From Pelomonas sp. V22 (GTDB lineage Bacteria > Pseudomonadota > Gammaproteobacteria > Burkholderiales > Burkholderiaceae_C): a stretch of DNA of 64,000 nt. Location: contig NZ_JAGIXS010000001.1 in assembly GCF_030014915.1 (NCBI RefSeq), positions 1,860,001-1,924,000 of the forward strand, read 5' to 3'. Below, one piece after another: positions 25,845 through 46,910 of this stretch (positions are counted from its first letter, which is position 1; each line of letters begins with the position of its first letter). A program made the translations under genes and the position numbers. A model generated the notes under the pieces. It was not told the origin of the DNA. It did no database searches and was given only the letters and a program-made list of their open reading frames with translations.

Positions 25845-26123
25845 TTACTTCTTCCCGGCCTTCTTGTCGGCCGGGTGGCCCTTGAAGGTGCGGGTCAGTG
25901 CGAATTCACCCAGCTTGTGACCGACCATCTGGTCAGACACATAAACCGGCACGTGCTGCTTGCCGTTGTGCACAGCGATCGTCAGACCGATGAACTCGGG
26001 CAGGATCGTCGAGCGACGCGACCAGGTCTTGATAGGCTTCTTGTCCTTGTTGGCAACCGCCTTGTCGACCTTGGCCAACAGGTGGCCGTCAACGAACGGG
26101 CCCTTCTTCAGTGAACGAGTCAT
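25845..26123 (-). CDS. rpsS: 30S ribosomal protein S19
   Basis: 92 residues, [19 protein letters not shown] ... [21 protein letters not shown], a standard S19 in the 30S head. It follows rplB by 10 bases. Confidence 0.98.
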   Translation of the reverse strand: MTRSLKKGPFVDGHLLAKVDKAVANKDKKPIKTWSRRSTILPEFIGLTIAVHNGKQHVPVYVSDQMVGHKLGEFALTRTFKGHPADKKAGKK

Positions 26124-26133
26124 GGCCTACCCT

Positions 26134-26958
26134 TTACTTCTTGCGACGCGAAACGATGAACGTCTGCGTGCGCTTGTTGTTACGAGTGCGGTAGCCCTTC
26201 GTGAGGGTGTTCCACGGCGACACAGGCGCCTGGCCTTCACCGGTACGACCTTCACCACCACCGTGCGGGTGATCCACCGGGTTCATTGCCACACCGCGAA
26301 CGGTCGGGCGGATACCCTTCCAGCGGATCGCGCCGGCCTTGCCGTACTGGCGCAGGCTGTGCTCTTCGTTGGAGACCTCGCCAATCGTGGCGCGGCAGTC
26401 GATGTGGATGCGACGGACTTCACCCGAGCGCAGGCGGACCTGAGCGTAGGTGCCTTCACGTGCCATCAGCACAGCAGACGTACCAGCCGAGCGAATGATC
26501 TGCGCGCCCTTGCCAGGCAGCAGTTCAATGCAATGGATGGTCGAACCCACCGGGATGTTGCGGATCGGCAGCGTGTTGCCGGCCTTGATCGGGGCTTCAG
26601 CACCGCTCAAGATCGTTGCACCGACTTCCAGACCACGCGGGGCGATCACATAGCGACGCTCACCGTCGGCATAGCACACCAGAGCGATGTGAGCCGTGCG
26701 GTTCGGGTCGTATTCAATCGTCTCAACCTTGGCCGGAATACCGTCCTTGTTGCGCTTGAAGTCGACGACGCGGTAGTGGTGCTTGTGACCACCGCCCTTG
26801 TGGCGAATCGTGATGTGACCGTTGTTGTTACGGCCAGAATTCTGGATTTGCGGCTCAAGCAAAGCTGCGTGGGGCGCACCCTTGTGCAGATGCTTGTGCA
26901 CCACCTTCACAACGGCACGGCGGCCGGGCGAGGTTGGCTTGACTTTAACGACGGCCAT
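26134..26958 (-). CDS. rplB: 50S ribosomal protein L2
   Basis: 274 residues. The near-universal peptidyl-transferase-associated motif [16 protein letters not shown] is intact, with the conserved histidine. Oligonucleotide-binding and SH3-like domains precede it. The ATG overlaps the rplW stop (TAATG). Confidence 0.98.
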   Translation of the reverse strand: MAVVKVKPTSPGRRAVVKVVHKHLHKGAPHAALLEPQIQNSGRNNNGHITIRHKGGGHKHHYRVVDFKRNKDGIPAKVETIEYDPNRTAHIALVCYADGERRYVIAPRGLEVGATILSGAEAPIKAGNTLPIRNIPVGSTIHCIELLPGKGAQIIRSAGTSAVLMAREGTYAQVRLRSGEVRRIHIDCRATIGEVSNEEHSLRQYGKAGAIRWKGIRPTVRGVAMNPVDHPHGGGEGRTGEGQAPVSPWNTLTKGYRTRNNKRTQTFIVSRRKK

Positions 26959-27272
26959 TACGCAGCCTCCCCGGAGAAGTTGAGCTCTTGGCCCGCCTTC
27001 AGCGACACATACGCCTTCTTGACGTGGTCACGACGGCCAGCACGGCCACCAAAGCGCTTGGTCTTGCCCTTCACGTTCACCACGTTCACAGCCTCAACCT
27101 CGACCTTGAACATCAGTTCAACAGCGGCCTTGATTTCGGGCTTGGTGGCGTCGCGCAGGACCTTGAACAGCACTTGGTTGTTCTTTTCGGCGATTGCCGT
27201 GGCCTTCTCGGAAACGATGGGGGCCAGCAGCACCGAGGCCAGACGGCCTTCAGAATATTTCGGGGCGCTCAT
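26958..27272 (-). CDS. rplW: 50S ribosomal protein L23
   Basis: 104 residues from [20 protein letters not shown] at 27272; the ATG overlaps the rplD stop (ATGA). L23 is the docking site for trigger factor and SRP at the tunnel exit. The end [19 protein letters not shown] is lineage-typical. Confidence 0.97.
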   Translation of the reverse strand: MSAPKYSEGRLASVLLAPIVSEKATAIAEKNNQVLFKVLRDATKPEIKAAVELMFKVEVEAVNVVNVKGKTKRFGGRAGRRDHVKKAYVSLKAGQELNFSGEAA

Positions 27273-27889
27273 GCCAGCATCTCCTTGAGTTGCTCCATCG
27301 CGGCCTTGGTCACCAGCACCTTCTTGTAGTGAACCAGGGACAGCGGATCGGCGTAACGCGGCTCGCAAACCAGCACGTTGGCCAGGTTGCGCGAAGCCAG
27401 CGCCAGGTTGTCGTCCACTTCGTCAGCGATCAGCATCACCGAGTCCAGGCCCATGGCCTTGAACTTGGCTGCCAGCAGCTTGGTCTTTGGGGCTTCGAGT
27501 GCAATCGAATCCACCACGGCCAGGCGGCCTTCGCGAGCCAGCTGCGAGAGGATGGCGGCCATACCGGCGCGGTACATCTTCTTGTTCAGCTTGTGCGTGA
27601 AGTTTTCGTCGGGCATGTTCGGGAAAATCCGACCACCCCCGCGCCACAGCGGCGAAGACGTCATACCAGCACGCGCGCGACCCGTACCCTTTTGGCGGAA
27701 CGGCTTCTTCGTCGAGTGATGGACTTGTTCGCGGTCCTTCTGGGCACGGGTGCCTTGGCGGGCGTTGGCCTGGAAGGCCACGACCACCTGGTGCACCAGG
27801 GCTTCGTTGTAATCGCGAGCAAACACGGTGTCAGGAGCGTCCACCTTGGAGGTGGCCTGACCTTGCTCATTCAGGAGCTCGAGCTGCAT
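27269..27889 (-). CDS. rplD: 50S ribosomal protein L4
   Basis: 206 residues, [17 protein letters not shown], with the tunnel-loop region [26 protein letters not shown]4 also autoregulates the S10 operon in enterics. It overlaps the rplC stop by one base (TGATG). Confidence 0.98.
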   Translation of the reverse strand: MQLELLNEQGQATSKVDAPDTVFARDYNEALVHQVVVAFQANARQGTRAQKDREQVHHSTKKPFRQKGTGRARAGMTSSPLWRGGGRIFPNMPDENFTHKLNKKMYRAGMAAILSQLAREGRLAVVDSIALEAPKTKLLAAKFKAMGLDSVMLIADEVDDNLALASRNLANVLVCEPRYADPLSLVHYKKVLVTKAAMEQLKEMLA

Positions 27890-28560
27890 CAGTTGGCTCC
27901 CTTCTTGACCTTGACCTTGACGGCAGGACGAACGACAACGTGGCCGTTCTTCGAGCCAGGCACAGCACCGCGGACCAGCAGCAGTTGACGGGCTTCGTCA
28001 ACGCGCACGATGTCCAGGTTCTGCGTCGTCACGGTTTCGTCGCCCATGTGACCGGTCATCTTCTTGCCCGGGAACACGCGACCAGGATCCTGCGCCATCG
28101 AGATGGAACCAGGAACGTTGTGCGAACGGCTGTTGCCGTGCGAGGCGCGCTGCGAGCTGAAGTTGTGGCGCTTGATGGTGCCGGCAAAGCCCTTACCAAT
28201 CGAAGTGCCCTGCACGTCGACGACCTGGCCCACTGCGAACAAGGACACAGGCACTTGAGCGCCCGGCTTGTACTCAGCAGCCACATCGGCGGCAACGCGG
28301 AATTCCTTCAGGATTTCGCCGGCTTCAACACCTGCCTTGGCGAGGTGGCCAGCTTCCGGCTTGGTGACGCGCGATGCTTTGCGCGTACCGAACGCCACTT
28401 GAATGGCGCTGTAGCCGTCAGTCTCTTCGGTCTTGACCTGGGTCACGCGGTTGTTGGACACATCCAGCACCGTCACAGGGATGGCGTCGCCATCGTCCGT
28501 GAAGATGCGCATCATGCCCACCTTGCGGCCCAGCAATCCGAGACGATTGCTAAGACTCAT
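27889..28560 (-). CDS. rplC: 50S ribosomal protein L3
   Basis: 223 residues from [17 protein letters not shown] at 28560 (GGAGA 6 bases upstream). The loop reaching the peptidyl transferase centre reads [18 protein letters not shown]. It is the first gene after an internal terminator and promoter, so here rplC, not rpsJ, heads the main S10 transcription unit. Confidence 0.97.
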   Translation of the reverse strand: MSLSNRLGLLGRKVGMMRIFTDDGDAIPVTVLDVSNNRVTQVKTEETDGYSAIQVAFGTRKASRVTKPEAGHLAKAGVEAGEILKEFRVAADVAAEYKPGAQVPVSLFAVGQVVDVQGTSIGKGFAGTIKRHNFSSQRASHGNSRSHNVPGSISMAQDPGRVFPGKKMTGHMGDETVTTQNLDIVRVDEARQLLLVRGAVPGSKNGHVVVRPAVKVKVKKGAN

Positions 28561-28587
28561 GTTTTTTCTCCAAATGCCTGACATCGA

Positions 28588-28604
28588 TTGGTCAGGCTGA
28601 CCAA
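28588..28604 (-). promoter_or_regulatory. Leader hairpin upstream of rplC
   Basis: A 7-base perfect inverted repeat TTGGTCA / TGACCAA with a 3-base loop, in the transcribed leader 28 bases before rplC. A second, weaker hairpin (CTTCGG / CCGAAG) lies at about 28660-28678. This leader is a plausible place for ribosomal-protein feedback, but no match to a known L4 target was recognised. Confidence 0.4.
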
Positions 28605-28680
28605 ATGCGCCGCCTCTGGTAAAGGCCAAAACGGCGCGCTTCAACCCACCTTCGGAGACACCGAAGGCGGAAAAGCGGCG

Positions 28681-28710
28681 AGTATAGCGTGAACCCTAGG
28701 TTCAGCGCAA
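28681..28710 (-). promoter_or_regulatory. Sigma70 promoter of the rplC unit, with a palindrome in the spacer
   Basis: Minus strand: -35 TTGCGC (28705-28710), 18-base spacer, -10 TATACT (28681-28686). The spacer is nearly filled by the inverted repeat TGAACC-CTA-GGTTCA (28690-28704), a possible operator. Predicted leader about 115 nt. Confidence 0.6.
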
Positions 28711-28720
28711 GCTACAGCGC

Positions 28721-28752
28721 CAAAAGACAAACGGCGCCCGAAGGCGCCGTTT
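28721..28752 (-). terminator. Terminator between rpsJ and rplC
   Basis: A 10-base stem (AAACGGCGCC / GGCGCCGTTT) closed on the transcript by a UUCG tetraloop, followed by TTTGTCTTTTG on the minus strand. It lies 30 bases after rpsJ and separates fusA/tuf/rpsJ transcription from rplC. Confidence 0.85.
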
Positions 28753-28782
28753 GCTGTTTGCGACCCGAGGGCCGCGGCCGCA

Positions 28783-29094
28783 TTACTGCAGCTTGATTTC
28801 GACGTCCACGCCGGCCGGCAGGTCGAGCTTCATCAGCGCGTCAACCGTCTTGTCGGTGGGATCGACGATGTCCATCAGGCGCTGGTGCGTACGGATTTCG
28901 AACTGGTCGCGCGAGGTCTTGTTGACGTGCGGCGAACGCAGGATGTCGAAACGCTGCATGCGCGTCGGCAGGGGCACCGGGCCCTTGACGATGGCGCCAG
29001 TACGCTTGGCGGTTTCCACGATTTCCAGAGCCGATTGGTCGATCAACTTGTAGTCGAAGGCCTTCAGGCGGATGCGGATCTTTTGCTTTTGCAT
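28783..29094 (-). CDS. rpsJ: 30S ribosomal protein S10 (NusE)
   Basis: 103 residues, [20 protein letters not shown], ending [10 protein letters not shown], standard S10, which also acts with NusB in antitermination. Start at 29094. It follows tuf by 101 bases and is cut off from rplC by a terminator. Confidence 0.98.
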   Translation of the reverse strand: MQKQKIRIRLKAFDYKLIDQSALEIVETAKRTGAIVKGPVPLPTRMQRFDILRSPHVNKTSRDQFEIRTHQRLMDIVDPTDKTVDALMKLDLPAGVDVEIKLQ

Positions 29095-29154
29095 GATTCT
29101 TCCTTCAAAAGAGCGTGCGGCAGGCCGGAAGACCTGGCCGCGAGTTTTTGTGAG

Positions 29155-29179
29155 GTCCGGATCGGCGGGCGATCCGGAC
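29155..29179 (-). other. Intergenic hairpin between tuf and rpsJ
   Basis: A 10-base perfect stem (GTCCGGATCG / CGATCCGGAC) with a 5-base loop, just after the tuf stop. There is no T-tract on the minus strand, so it is more likely an mRNA-processing or stability element than a terminator. Confidence 0.5.
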
Positions 29180-29195
29180 TGATCACGCAAAAGTT

Positions 29196-30386
<1,191 letters not shown>

Positions 30387-30498
30387 TTCAAATCTCCAGA
30401 AAAGAGCATTCGCCAGTCTGTTGGTTTAGCGTTTCCATCGAGCCCTTGATTCCCGCCGACTGGCAAACGGGAGAACTTCGACGAAGACGAATTGGAAA

Positions 30499-30522
30499 AG
30501 CCGAGGCCACTAGGCCTCGGCT
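30499..30522 (-). terminator. Terminator after fusA
   Basis: A perfect 10-base stem AGCCGAGGCC / GGCCTCGGCT with a 4-base loop, followed on the minus strand by TTTCC. It lies 6 bases after the fusA stop. The tuf copy A downstream must then have read-through or its own promoter in the next 100 bases; none was clear. Confidence 0.75.
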
Positions 30523-30528
30523 CAGGTC

Positions 30529-32631
<2,103 letters not shown>

Positions 32632-32700
32632 GGTATTGCTCCAAATGCAGTGAGCCGCCATCGGGTTGGTGGAAACCCGAGGCGGCTAGAGGGGTCTAGT

Positions 32701-33171
32701 TTAGAAGCGGAAGTGCGAGAAAGCCTTGTTGGCTTCAGCCATGCGGTGAACTTCGTCGCGCTTCTTCATCGCGCCGCCACGGCCTTCAGCGGCCTCCAGC
32801 AGCTCGTTGGCCAGACGTTGGGCCATCGACTTCTCGCCACGCTTGCGGGCGGATTCCTTCAGCCAGCGCATAGCCAGAGCCATACGGCGGACAGGGCGAA
32901 CTTCCACGGGAACTTGGTAGTTCGCACCGCCGACGCGGCGGGACTTCACTTCAACCATCGGCTTGACGTTGTTCAGGGCGACCATGAACACTTCCAGCGG
33001 ATCCTTGCCGATCTTCTTCTCGACTTGTTCCAGGGCACCGTAAATGATGCGCTCTGCAACAGCCTTCTTGCCCGATTCCATGATGACGTTCATGAACTTG
33101 GACAGATCGACGCTACCGAACTTCGGGTCAGGCAGGATCTCGCGCTTGGGTACTTCGCGACGACGTGGCAT
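32701..33171 (-). CDS. rpsG: 30S ribosomal protein S7
   Basis: 156 residues, [20 protein letters not shown] ... [12 protein letters not shown], ordinary S7 that nucleates the 30S head and in enterics represses the str operon by binding the rpsL-rpsG spacer. That spacer is 167 bases here, long enough for such a site, but no specific structure was proven. Confidence 0.98.
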   Translation of the reverse strand: MPRRREVPKREILPDPKFGSVDLSKFMNVIMESGKKAVAERIIYGALEQVEKKIGKDPLEVFMVALNNVKPMVEVKSRRVGGANYQVPVEVRPVRRMALAMRWLKESARKRGEKSMAQRLANELLEAAEGRGGAMKKRDEVHRMAEANKAFSHFRF

Positions 33172-33338
33172 GGGAATCTTCCTCTTGCTTCAGTTGGCTC
33201 GGGGCTTGGCCCTTCACCGTTGAACAACCACCGGTACTGGGGTCATTCACTTACTCGGTTGCTGCGCCCTATCGGGTCGCACAAACCGCTAAACATCCGG
33301 CGCAGCACAAAGGCTGGCCATGACAAACTTTTTACTGC

Positions 33339-33713
33339 TTACTTCTTCGGGCGCTTCGCGCCGTACTTGGAACGCGACTGCTTGCGATCCTTGACGCCCT
33401 GCAGGTCGAGCGAACCGCGCACGATGTGGTAACGCACACCGGGCAAGTCCTTGACCCGGCCGCCGCGCACCAGCACGACGCTGTGCTCTTGCAGGTTGTG
33501 GCCTTCACCGCCGATGTACGAGATGACCTCGAAACCGTTGGTCAGGCGCACCTTGGCGACCTTACGCAGAGCCGAATTCGGCTTCTTCGGAGTCGTGGTG
33601 TACACGCGGGTGCAAACGCCGCGGCGCTGCGGGCAGTCCTGCATCGCCGGCGACTTGGATTTCGTGACCTCGGCCTGACGGCCTTGGCGCACGAGCTGAT
33701 TGATAGTTGGCAT
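33339..33713 (-). CDS. rpsL: 30S ribosomal protein S12
   Basis: 124 residues from [16 protein letters not shown] at 33713. The decoding-site segments [16 protein letters not shown] and [13 protein letters not shown] keep the lysines at the classic streptomycin-resistance positions, so the allele looks sensitive. First gene of the str operon with a 180-nt leader. Confidence 0.98.
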   Translation of the reverse strand: MPTINQLVRQGRQAEVTKSKSPAMQDCPQRRGVCTRVYTTTPKKPNSALRKVAKVRLTNGFEVISYIGGEGHNLQEHSVVLVRGGRVKDLPGVRYHIVRGSLDLQGVKDRKQSRSKYGAKRPKK

Positions 33714-33902
33714 AAGTAACTTGTTCCCGTTTGAAGTCACATCCCCCAGCAGCGACGGCCACAACGGCCGCAAACCGGGCTGAGCCACCGAATGTCGCCG
33801 TGTTTTGGAAACGAGCAAACGCACCACGCCGGAGCGCAGTGCGTCGAAGTTTCCAGAAAACCGACGCGCGTAGGCGCAGCAAAGCCTGCTGGAGAGCCCG
33901 CG

Positions 33903-33932
33903 ATTGTAGACCAGCTAGGGTTTTCCGCACAA
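33903..33932 (-). promoter_or_regulatory. Promoter of the str operon (rpsL-rpsG-fusA)
   Basis: Minus strand: -35 TTGTGC (33927-33932), 18-base spacer, -10 TACAAT (33903-33908). The predicted start is near 33896. It is divergent from, and within 80 bases of, the PIN-domain gene start. Confidence 0.65.
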
Positions 33933-33985
33933 GGGGCGCATGAATTGCCTTGGCAGCCGGGGCTGGGCGCTATGCTGCGCGGCCC

Positions 33986-34429
33986 ATGAATCCACCGCAA
34001 ATCGTCATCGACACCCAGGTCGTCATGGACTGGCTGGTATTCCGCGAGCCCTCGATTGCCCCGCTGATCGAGGCTATCCAGGCCGGGCAAGTCGCCTGGA
34101 TAGGCACGCCGAACATGAAGGCTGAGCTGTTCCACGTGCTGGGCAGAGGCGTTGCGGCCGACCGAAAGCCTGATCTCGGAGCGATTGACGATGCCTTCAC
34201 CCGTTGGTGCCGAATCATCGACCCGGCGCCGCCCAAAGACCTCCGCCTGGTCTGCCGAGACCCGGACGACCAGATATTCATCGACCTGGCCGTATCCGCC
34301 GGCACACGTTGGCTGATCTCGCGCGACCGCGCCGTCTTGGCGCTGGCCAAGCGGGCAAACAAGCTCTGCGGCCTGGTGATCCAGAAGCCCGAGGTCTGGA
34401 TCAAGGTCTGGACCGATTCCCAGCGCTAA
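33986..34429 (+). CDS. PIN-domain protein (putative toxin component, orphan)
   Basis: 147 residues from MNPPQIVIDTQVVMDW at 33986. PIN nuclease acidic residues are in place: D9 (VIDTQVV), E47 (NMKAELFH), D92-D95 (CRDPDDQIFIDLAV) and D114 (ISRDRAVL). The CRDPDD-x-FI-LA-AGxxxLIS-D wording matches the PIN family annotated as putative toxin-antitoxin toxins (COG1569). No antitoxin-sized gene is adjacent: it stands alone on the plus strand between convergent rpoC and divergent rpsL. So it may be a solitary PIN RNase or a remnant toxin. The predicted cleavage target is unknown. Confidence 0.85.
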   Translation: MNPPQIVIDTQVVMDWLVFREPSIAPLIEAIQAGQVAWIGTPNMKAELFHVLGRGVAADRKPDLGAIDDAFTRWCRIIDPAPPKDLRLVCRDPDDQIFIDLAVSAGTRWLISRDRAVLALAKRANKLCGLVIQKPEVWIKVWTDSQR

Positions 34430-34430
34430 G

Positions 34431-34466
34431 TAAAAAGGGCTGCCGACCCGAGGGTGCGGCAGCCCT
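34431..34466 (-). terminator. Terminator of the rplKAJL-rpoBC unit (after rpoC)
   Basis: A perfect 10-base stem AGGGCTGCCG / CGGCAGCCCT with an 11-base loop, followed on the minus strand by TTTTTA. It sits 24 bases after rpoC and immediately after the convergent PIN gene, so it may stop both. Confidence 0.88.
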
Positions 34467-34489
34467 TGCGGCTGAGGAGCCTGGCGCGA

Positions 34490-38707
<4,218 letters not shown>

Positions 38708-38726
38708 GTGTCTCTCCTGTTCCTAA

Positions 38727-42848
<4,122 letters not shown>

Positions 42849-43171
42849 AAACACTCCGTGTCGAGAGCCCACCCCTGGCCGTGGGACGGGCTTCGTCGGC
42901 GACTGGCTACTCGAACCCAATCCAGAACGGATGGTTCGATGCTTGGTGGTTGGCCACTACCAACCGCTGGCGGACAACCCAGGCATTGCACCCGAGCCCG
43001 ACCAAACCGGTTCTCTGCAGTCGGATCAGAGAACACTTGAAAGAACCGCGCATCATACCCGAGCGCGGGCCTTTCAACTGTTCTCAACAGGACTAACCCT
43101 TAGACGACTAAAGGGGAGGTCCAAGGACCGCCCCTTTAGCGCAGTGGAGGGGAGCACCCCTCCCCAAAGTC
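42849..43171. other. rplL-rpoB intergenic region (323 bases)
   Basis: No gene was found. The rplL-proximal end carries two consecutive hairpins (see 43108-43163). The rest is plain leader sequence of the kind found between rplL and rpoB in enterics, where partial termination and RNase III processing set the ratio of ribosomal protein to polymerase synthesis. Confidence 0.6.
43108..43163 (-). terminator. Tandem hairpins after rplL (attenuator or RNase III site)
   Basis: Hairpin 1 (43146-43163): GGAGGGG / CCCCTCC, 4-base loop, 9 bases past the rplL stop. Hairpin 2 (43108-43139): the arms CTAAAGGGG and CCCCTTTAG, extended by AGGTCC/GGACC with one unpaired base. No long T-run follows on the minus strand, which fits attenuation or processing, not full termination. 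Confidence 0.6.
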
Positions 43172-43552
43172 TTACTTGAGTTCGACCTTGGCGCCGGCTT
43201 CTTCCAGCTTCTTCTTGGCGGCTTCGGCGTCGGCCTTGGCGATGCCTTCCTTGACAGCCTTGGGAGCGCCGTCGACCAGGTCCTTGGCTTCCTTCAGACC
43301 CAGACCGGTGATTTCGCGCACGGCCTTGATCACGCCAACCTTGTTCGCGCCGGCTTCCAGCAGAACAACGTTGAACTCGGTCTTTTCTTCAGCGGCAGCA
43401 GCGCCACCAGCAGCAGCGCCGCCAGCAGCCGGAGCAGCCATCGAAGCGGCGGACACGCCGAACTTCTCTTCAATTGCCTTGACCAGATCGTTCAGTTCCA
43501 GAACGGTCATGCTGTCCAGGGCGGTCAGGAATGCGTCTTTATCGAATGCCAT
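43172..43552 (-). CDS. rplL: 50S ribosomal protein L7/L12
   Basis: 126 residues: N-terminal dimerisation helices ([20 protein letters not shown]), Ala/Gly-rich hinge ([20 protein letters not shown]), and the factor-binding C-domain with [25 protein letters not shown]. It forms the stalk with L10. It follows rplJ by 48 bases. Confidence 0.98.
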   Translation of the reverse strand: MAFDKDAFLTALDSMTVLELNDLVKAIEEKFGVSAASMAAPAAGGAAAGGAAAAEEKTEFNVVLLEAGANKVGVIKAVREITGLGLKEAKDLVDGAPKAVKEGIAKADAEAAKKKLEEAGAKVELK

Positions 43553-43600
43553 GATGTGTTTCCTAAATACAGTTTGGTTGCGTTTGACGATTGCGTCGTC

Positions 43601-44134
43601 TTAGGCGGCAGCGGGGGCTTCAGCAGCAGCTTCCGTAGAAGCAGCGCCTTCGCCACGTTGTGCAGCCAGGGCTGCCAGCACGGCCGCGGTGCGTTGCACC
43701 GGCGACTTGAGCAGGCCGGCGATTTGCGACAGCAGGACTTCCTTGGACGGAACGGAGGCCAGGGCCTTCACACCATTCACATCCAGAGCCTTGCCACCGT
43801 AGGCACCACCCTTGATGACGAGCTTGTCGTTGGTCTTGGCAAAGTCAGCGATGACTTTGGCAGCTGCGACAGCATCTTCCGAAAAGCCGTAGATCAGCGG
43901 GCCGACCATGGCATCCGATGCAGCTTCGAACGAAGTGCCGGCGACAGCACGACGTGCCAGGGTGTTCTTCAGCACGTGAAGATACACACCTTGGGCACGC
44001 GCAGTGACGCGCAGCTTGTTCAAGGCTTCAACGGTGAGGCCACGGTACTCGGCCAACGCCAAGGTCTGCGACTTGGCTGCTTGCGCGGCCACGTCGGAGA
44101 CAACAGCTGCCTTCTCGTTGCGATTGAGACTCAA
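43601..44134 (-). CDS. rplJ: 50S ribosomal protein L10
   Basis: 177 residues, [18 protein letters not shown], with [19 protein letters not shown] and the C-terminal helix that binds L7/L12 dimers. L10 with L12 autoregulates translation by binding its own leader in enterics. Confidence 0.97.
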   Translation of the reverse strand: MSLNRNEKAAVVSDVAAQAAKSQTLALAEYRGLTVEALNKLRVTARAQGVYLHVLKNTLARRAVAGTSFEAASDAMVGPLIYGFSEDAVAAAKVIADFAKTNDKLVIKGGAYGGKALDVNGVKALASVPSKEVLLSQIAGLLKSPVQRTAAVLAALAAQRGEGAASTEAAAEAPAAA

Positions 44135-44434
44135 GGTCTACTCCTCACATTACGCTCCTACAGCTTGCGCCTTCGGAGCACCGGGATTCAGCGACCTTCT
44201 GTTTCGGGAAACCGCTCCAGCCGAGACTCGACACGGAGCAAAAATCCTTTGCAGCGGGACCGCCATCTGCGCTGGCTTGAGGCCGAAGCCTCCGATTAAG
44301 TGATGCCTCCCCGAACTGCGGAGACTTCACACCAGCGGTCTTGGATGACGCGCCGCGAATCTTTCAATTCACGGCGCCCCACCAATTCATCGGCGCGACG
44401 CCAGACTCGCGTCGCACCTCAATTGAATCAAGCC
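44135..44434. other. rplA-rplJ intergenic leader (300 bases)
   Basis: No gene was found. The length and position match the L10-binding leader of rplJ mRNA in other proteobacteria. Small GC-rich inverted repeats are visible, but I could not assign a specific L10 site or a promoter by eye. Confidence 0.5.
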
Positions 44435-45142
44435 TTAGGCGGCAGCAGCGGCGTTGATCGAGCCGATGTCCACGCGGGCGCCAACGCCCATCGTCGACGA
44501 GACGGCGACCTTGCGCAGGTACACACCCTTGCTCGACGCCGGCTTGCTCTTGTTCAGAGCTTCGATCAGCGCGCGCAGGTTGCCTTCCAGCTTGTCGGTG
44601 TCGAACGAGCGACGGCCGATCGTGCCGTGGATGATGCCGGCCTTGTCAACGCGGAACTGGACTTGACCAGCCTTGGCGTTCTTGACGGCGGTAGCGACGT
44701 CCGGGGTCACGGTGCCAACCTTGGGGTTGGGCATCAGGCCGCGCGGGCCCAGGATCTGACCCAGGGTACCGACGATACGCATCGTGTCCGGCGAGGCGAT
44801 GACCACGTCGAAGGGCATGTCGCCAGCCTTGACGCGCTCAGCCAGGTCTTCCATGCCGACGACGTCCGCGCCAGCTGCCTTGGCTTCTTCAGCCTTGGCG
44901 CCTTGGGCGAACACGGCGACGCGCTTGGTCTTGCCGGTGCCGTGCGGCAGCACGACGGCGCCACGGACGACTTGGTCAGACTTCTTGGCGTCGATGCCGA
45001 GTTGCACAGCAACGTCGATCGACTCGTCGAACTTGGCGGTAGCCAGGCTCTTGACCAGGGTCAGTGCGTCGTTCAGGACGTACAGCTTGGTGCTTTCGAC
45101 CTTGCCTTGCAGGGCCTTTTGCTTCTTGGTGAGCTTTGCCAT
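44435..45142 (-). CDS. rplA: 50S ribosomal protein L1
   Basis: 235 residues, [21 protein letters not shown], with the signature [27 protein letters not shown]1 forms the mobile stalk at the E site and represses rplKA translation in enterics. It starts 2 bases after the rplK stop. Confidence 0.98.
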   Translation of the reverse strand: MAKLTKKQKALQGKVESTKLYVLNDALTLVKSLATAKFDESIDVAVQLGIDAKKSDQVVRGAVVLPHGTGKTKRVAVFAQGAKAEEAKAAGADVVGMEDLAERVKAGDMPFDVVIASPDTMRIVGTLGQILGPRGLMPNPKVGTVTPDVATAVKNAKAGQVQFRVDKAGIIHGTIGRRSFDTDKLEGNLRALIEALNKSKPASSKGVYLRKVAVSSTMGVGARVDIGSINAAAAA

Positions 45143-45144
45143 GA

Positions 45145-45576
45145 TCAGACGCCTTCCACGATGATGCCCATCGAGCGGGCCGAGCCAGCGATGGTGCGAA
45201 CAGCGGCGTCCATACCGGCAGCCGTCAGGTCCTTCTGCTTGATCGTGGCGATCTCTTCCAGCTGGGCGCGGGTCAGCTTGCCGACCTTGTCCAGGTGAGC
45301 GCGGGGCGAACCCTTCTCAACCTTGGCCAGCTTCTTGATCAGGGCGGTCGCCGGGGGCGACTTGATCACGAAGGTGAAGCTCTTGTCTGCGAAGGCGGTA
45401 ATGACCACCGGCAGCTTCATGCCCGGCTCATGGCCCTGCGTCTGGGCGTTGAACGCCTTGCAGAACTCCATGATGTTCAGGCCACGTTGGCCCAGTGCGG
45501 GACCGACCGGGGGCGAAGGGTTCGCCTTGCCGGCAGCGACTTGCAGCTTGATAAAGCCGACAATCTTCTTTGCCAT
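45145..45576 (-). CDS. rplK: 50S ribosomal protein L11
   Basis: 143 residues from [20 protein letters not shown] at 45576 (GGAGAG upstream); an ATG 12 bases earlier is less likely. [21 protein letters not shown] is the thiostrepton/GTPase-centre N-domain. It supports stringent-response sensing by RelA. Confidence 0.98.
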   Translation of the reverse strand: MAKKIVGFIKLQVAAGKANPSPPVGPALGQRGLNIMEFCKAFNAQTQGHEPGMKLPVVITAFADKSFTFVIKSPPATALIKKLAKVEKGSPRAHLDKVGKLTRAQLEEIATIKQKDLTAAGMDAAVRTIAGSARSMGIIVEGV

Positions 45577-45755
45577 GTTTCTCTCCAAACAGTGTCATTG
45601 CGGCAAAGCATTGACACCTGAGTGCTAGCGCAAAGGACTGGTTACCTTTGCTCCTCTTGTCCGCATCTCGTTGCGGACTGACTACGGGCAGCTTTGGGGC
45701 AACTGCCAGGCCCTGAATTCAAACCTTCTGCCTTCGATCCTGCGGATCTCCGGCG

Positions 45756-45787
45756 AAAGGTCTAAAGACTGAAGTCTTTAGACCTTT
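45756..45787 (-). terminator. Long perfect hairpin spanning the nusG stop codon
   Basis: The 15-base arms AAAGGTCTAAAGACT and AGTCTTTAGACCTTT are exact inverse complements; the stop codon of nusG (TAA) lies inside the arm. On the minus strand the hairpin ends in TTT then CGCC. It could be a terminator separating secE-nusG from rplKAJL, or a double-strand-specific processing site. Confidence 0.65.
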
Positions 45788-46368
45788 TCAACCTGACCGA
45801 AGTCCAGTTCGACCGGTGTGGCACGACCGAAGATCGTGACCGAGACGCGGACCTTGGACTTGTCGTAGTTGACTTCCTCGACCGCGCCGTTGAAGTCCGT
45901 GAACGGACCTTCCTTGACGCGCACGATCTCGCCCACCGTCCACTCGACCTTGGGCCGGGGCTTCTCGATGCCTTCTTGCATCTGGTTGACGATCTTCATG
46001 ACCTCGGCTTCCGAGATCGGAGCCGGGCGATTCTTGGCACCGCCGACGAAGCCCGTCACCTTGGACGTGTGCTTCACCAAGTGCCAGGTGTCGTCTTCCA
46101 TCGCCATTTCGACCAGCACATAGCCGGGGAAGAAGCGACGCTCGGTCACAGACTTCTTGCCGTTCTTCAGCTCAACCACTTCTTCGGTGGGAACCAGAAT
46201 GCGGCCGAACTTGCCCTGCATGCCCGCGCGGTCGATGCGCTCACGCAGATTGCGCTCGACAGCCTTCTCCATGCCCGAATAGGCGTGGACGACATACCAG
46301 CGCAGGGGCAGACCAGCGGGGGCAGCAGCAGCTTCGGTGCCGGTGACGACGTTCAGTTCTTCGCTCAT
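45778..46368 (-). CDS. nusG: Transcription termination/antitermination factor NusG
   Basis: 196 residues. The N-terminal NGN domain has [18 protein letters not shown] and [10 protein letters not shown], and the C-terminal KOW domain has [22 protein letters not shown]. NusG binds RNA polymerase and links it to Rho or to S10. It follows secE by 13 bases. Confidence 0.97.
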   Translation of the reverse strand: MSEELNVVTGTEAAAAPAGLPLRWYVVHAYSGMEKAVERNLRERIDRAGMQGKFGRILVPTEEVVELKNGKKSVTERRFFPGYVLVEMAMEDDTWHLVKHTSKVTGFVGGAKNRPAPISEAEVMKIVNQMQEGIEKPRPKVEWTVGEIVRVKEGPFTDFNGAVEEVNYDKSKVRVSVTIFGRATPVELDFGQVEKV

Positions 46369-46381
46369 CTCGTCGTTCCTC

Positions 46382-46765
46382 TCAGCGCTTCCAGCCCAGG
46401 ATCAGGTCGTACAACACCCATTCCAGCGTCTTGTCGGTCAACCACAGGAACAGTGCCATCACGACGACGAAGGCAAACACGTAGCCTGTCATCTGCATGG
46501 CTTCCTTGCGGGTCGGCCAGACCACCTTGCGCACTTCGCGCAGCGAATCCTGGCCATAGGCGATCAGCGACTTGCCGGTTTCGGCCGTGAAGAAGGCGCC
46601 TGCCGCCGCAGCCAGCAGCACCAGCAGCGCAGCCCACTGCGCGATCGGGCCTTGCTTGGCCAGCGCGTAATACGCCACCAGCGCACCGATCAGCAGCAGC
46701 ACGGCGCCTGCCAGCTTCGCCTTGTCGGCGCCGGTCGTCACTGTTTCGACTTGAGTATTGGACAT
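46382..46765 (-). CDS. secE: Protein translocase subunit SecE
   Basis: 127 residues with three transmembrane helices: [33 protein letters not shown], and the essential third with [16 protein letters not shown] preceded by the amphipathic [15 protein letters not shown]. The long three-helix form is like E. coli SecE. Start at 46765. It is co-transcribed with nusG. Confidence 0.96.
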   Translation of the reverse strand: MSNTQVETVTTGADKAKLAGAVLLLIGALVAYYALAKQGPIAQWAALLVLLAAAAGAFFTAETGKSLIAYGQDSLREVRKVVWPTRKEAMQMTGYVFAFVVVMALFLWLTDKTLEWVLYDLILGWKR

Positions 46766-46910
46766 TGAACTCTTCAGCTTTCAGGCCGGGCCTCGCAGCC
46801 TGACAAATACACTCGGGACAGACCCATCAGCAGCAAAGCCCGCCGGGAATTACTCCCGCGGGCTGCTTGCTGGACCACTGGAACCGGCGATTATCGCAGA
46901 GGACGATCGC

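Noticed and set aside
29155-29179. Hairpin after tuf copy A as a terminator
   Set aside because: The minus-strand continuation is CTCACAAAAAC with no T-run; listed only as a hairpin.
33172-33338. A small gene or S7-binding element in the rpsL-rpsG spacer
   Set aside because: There is no start with a ribosome site and no clear structure matching the enteric S7 site by eye; left unannotated.
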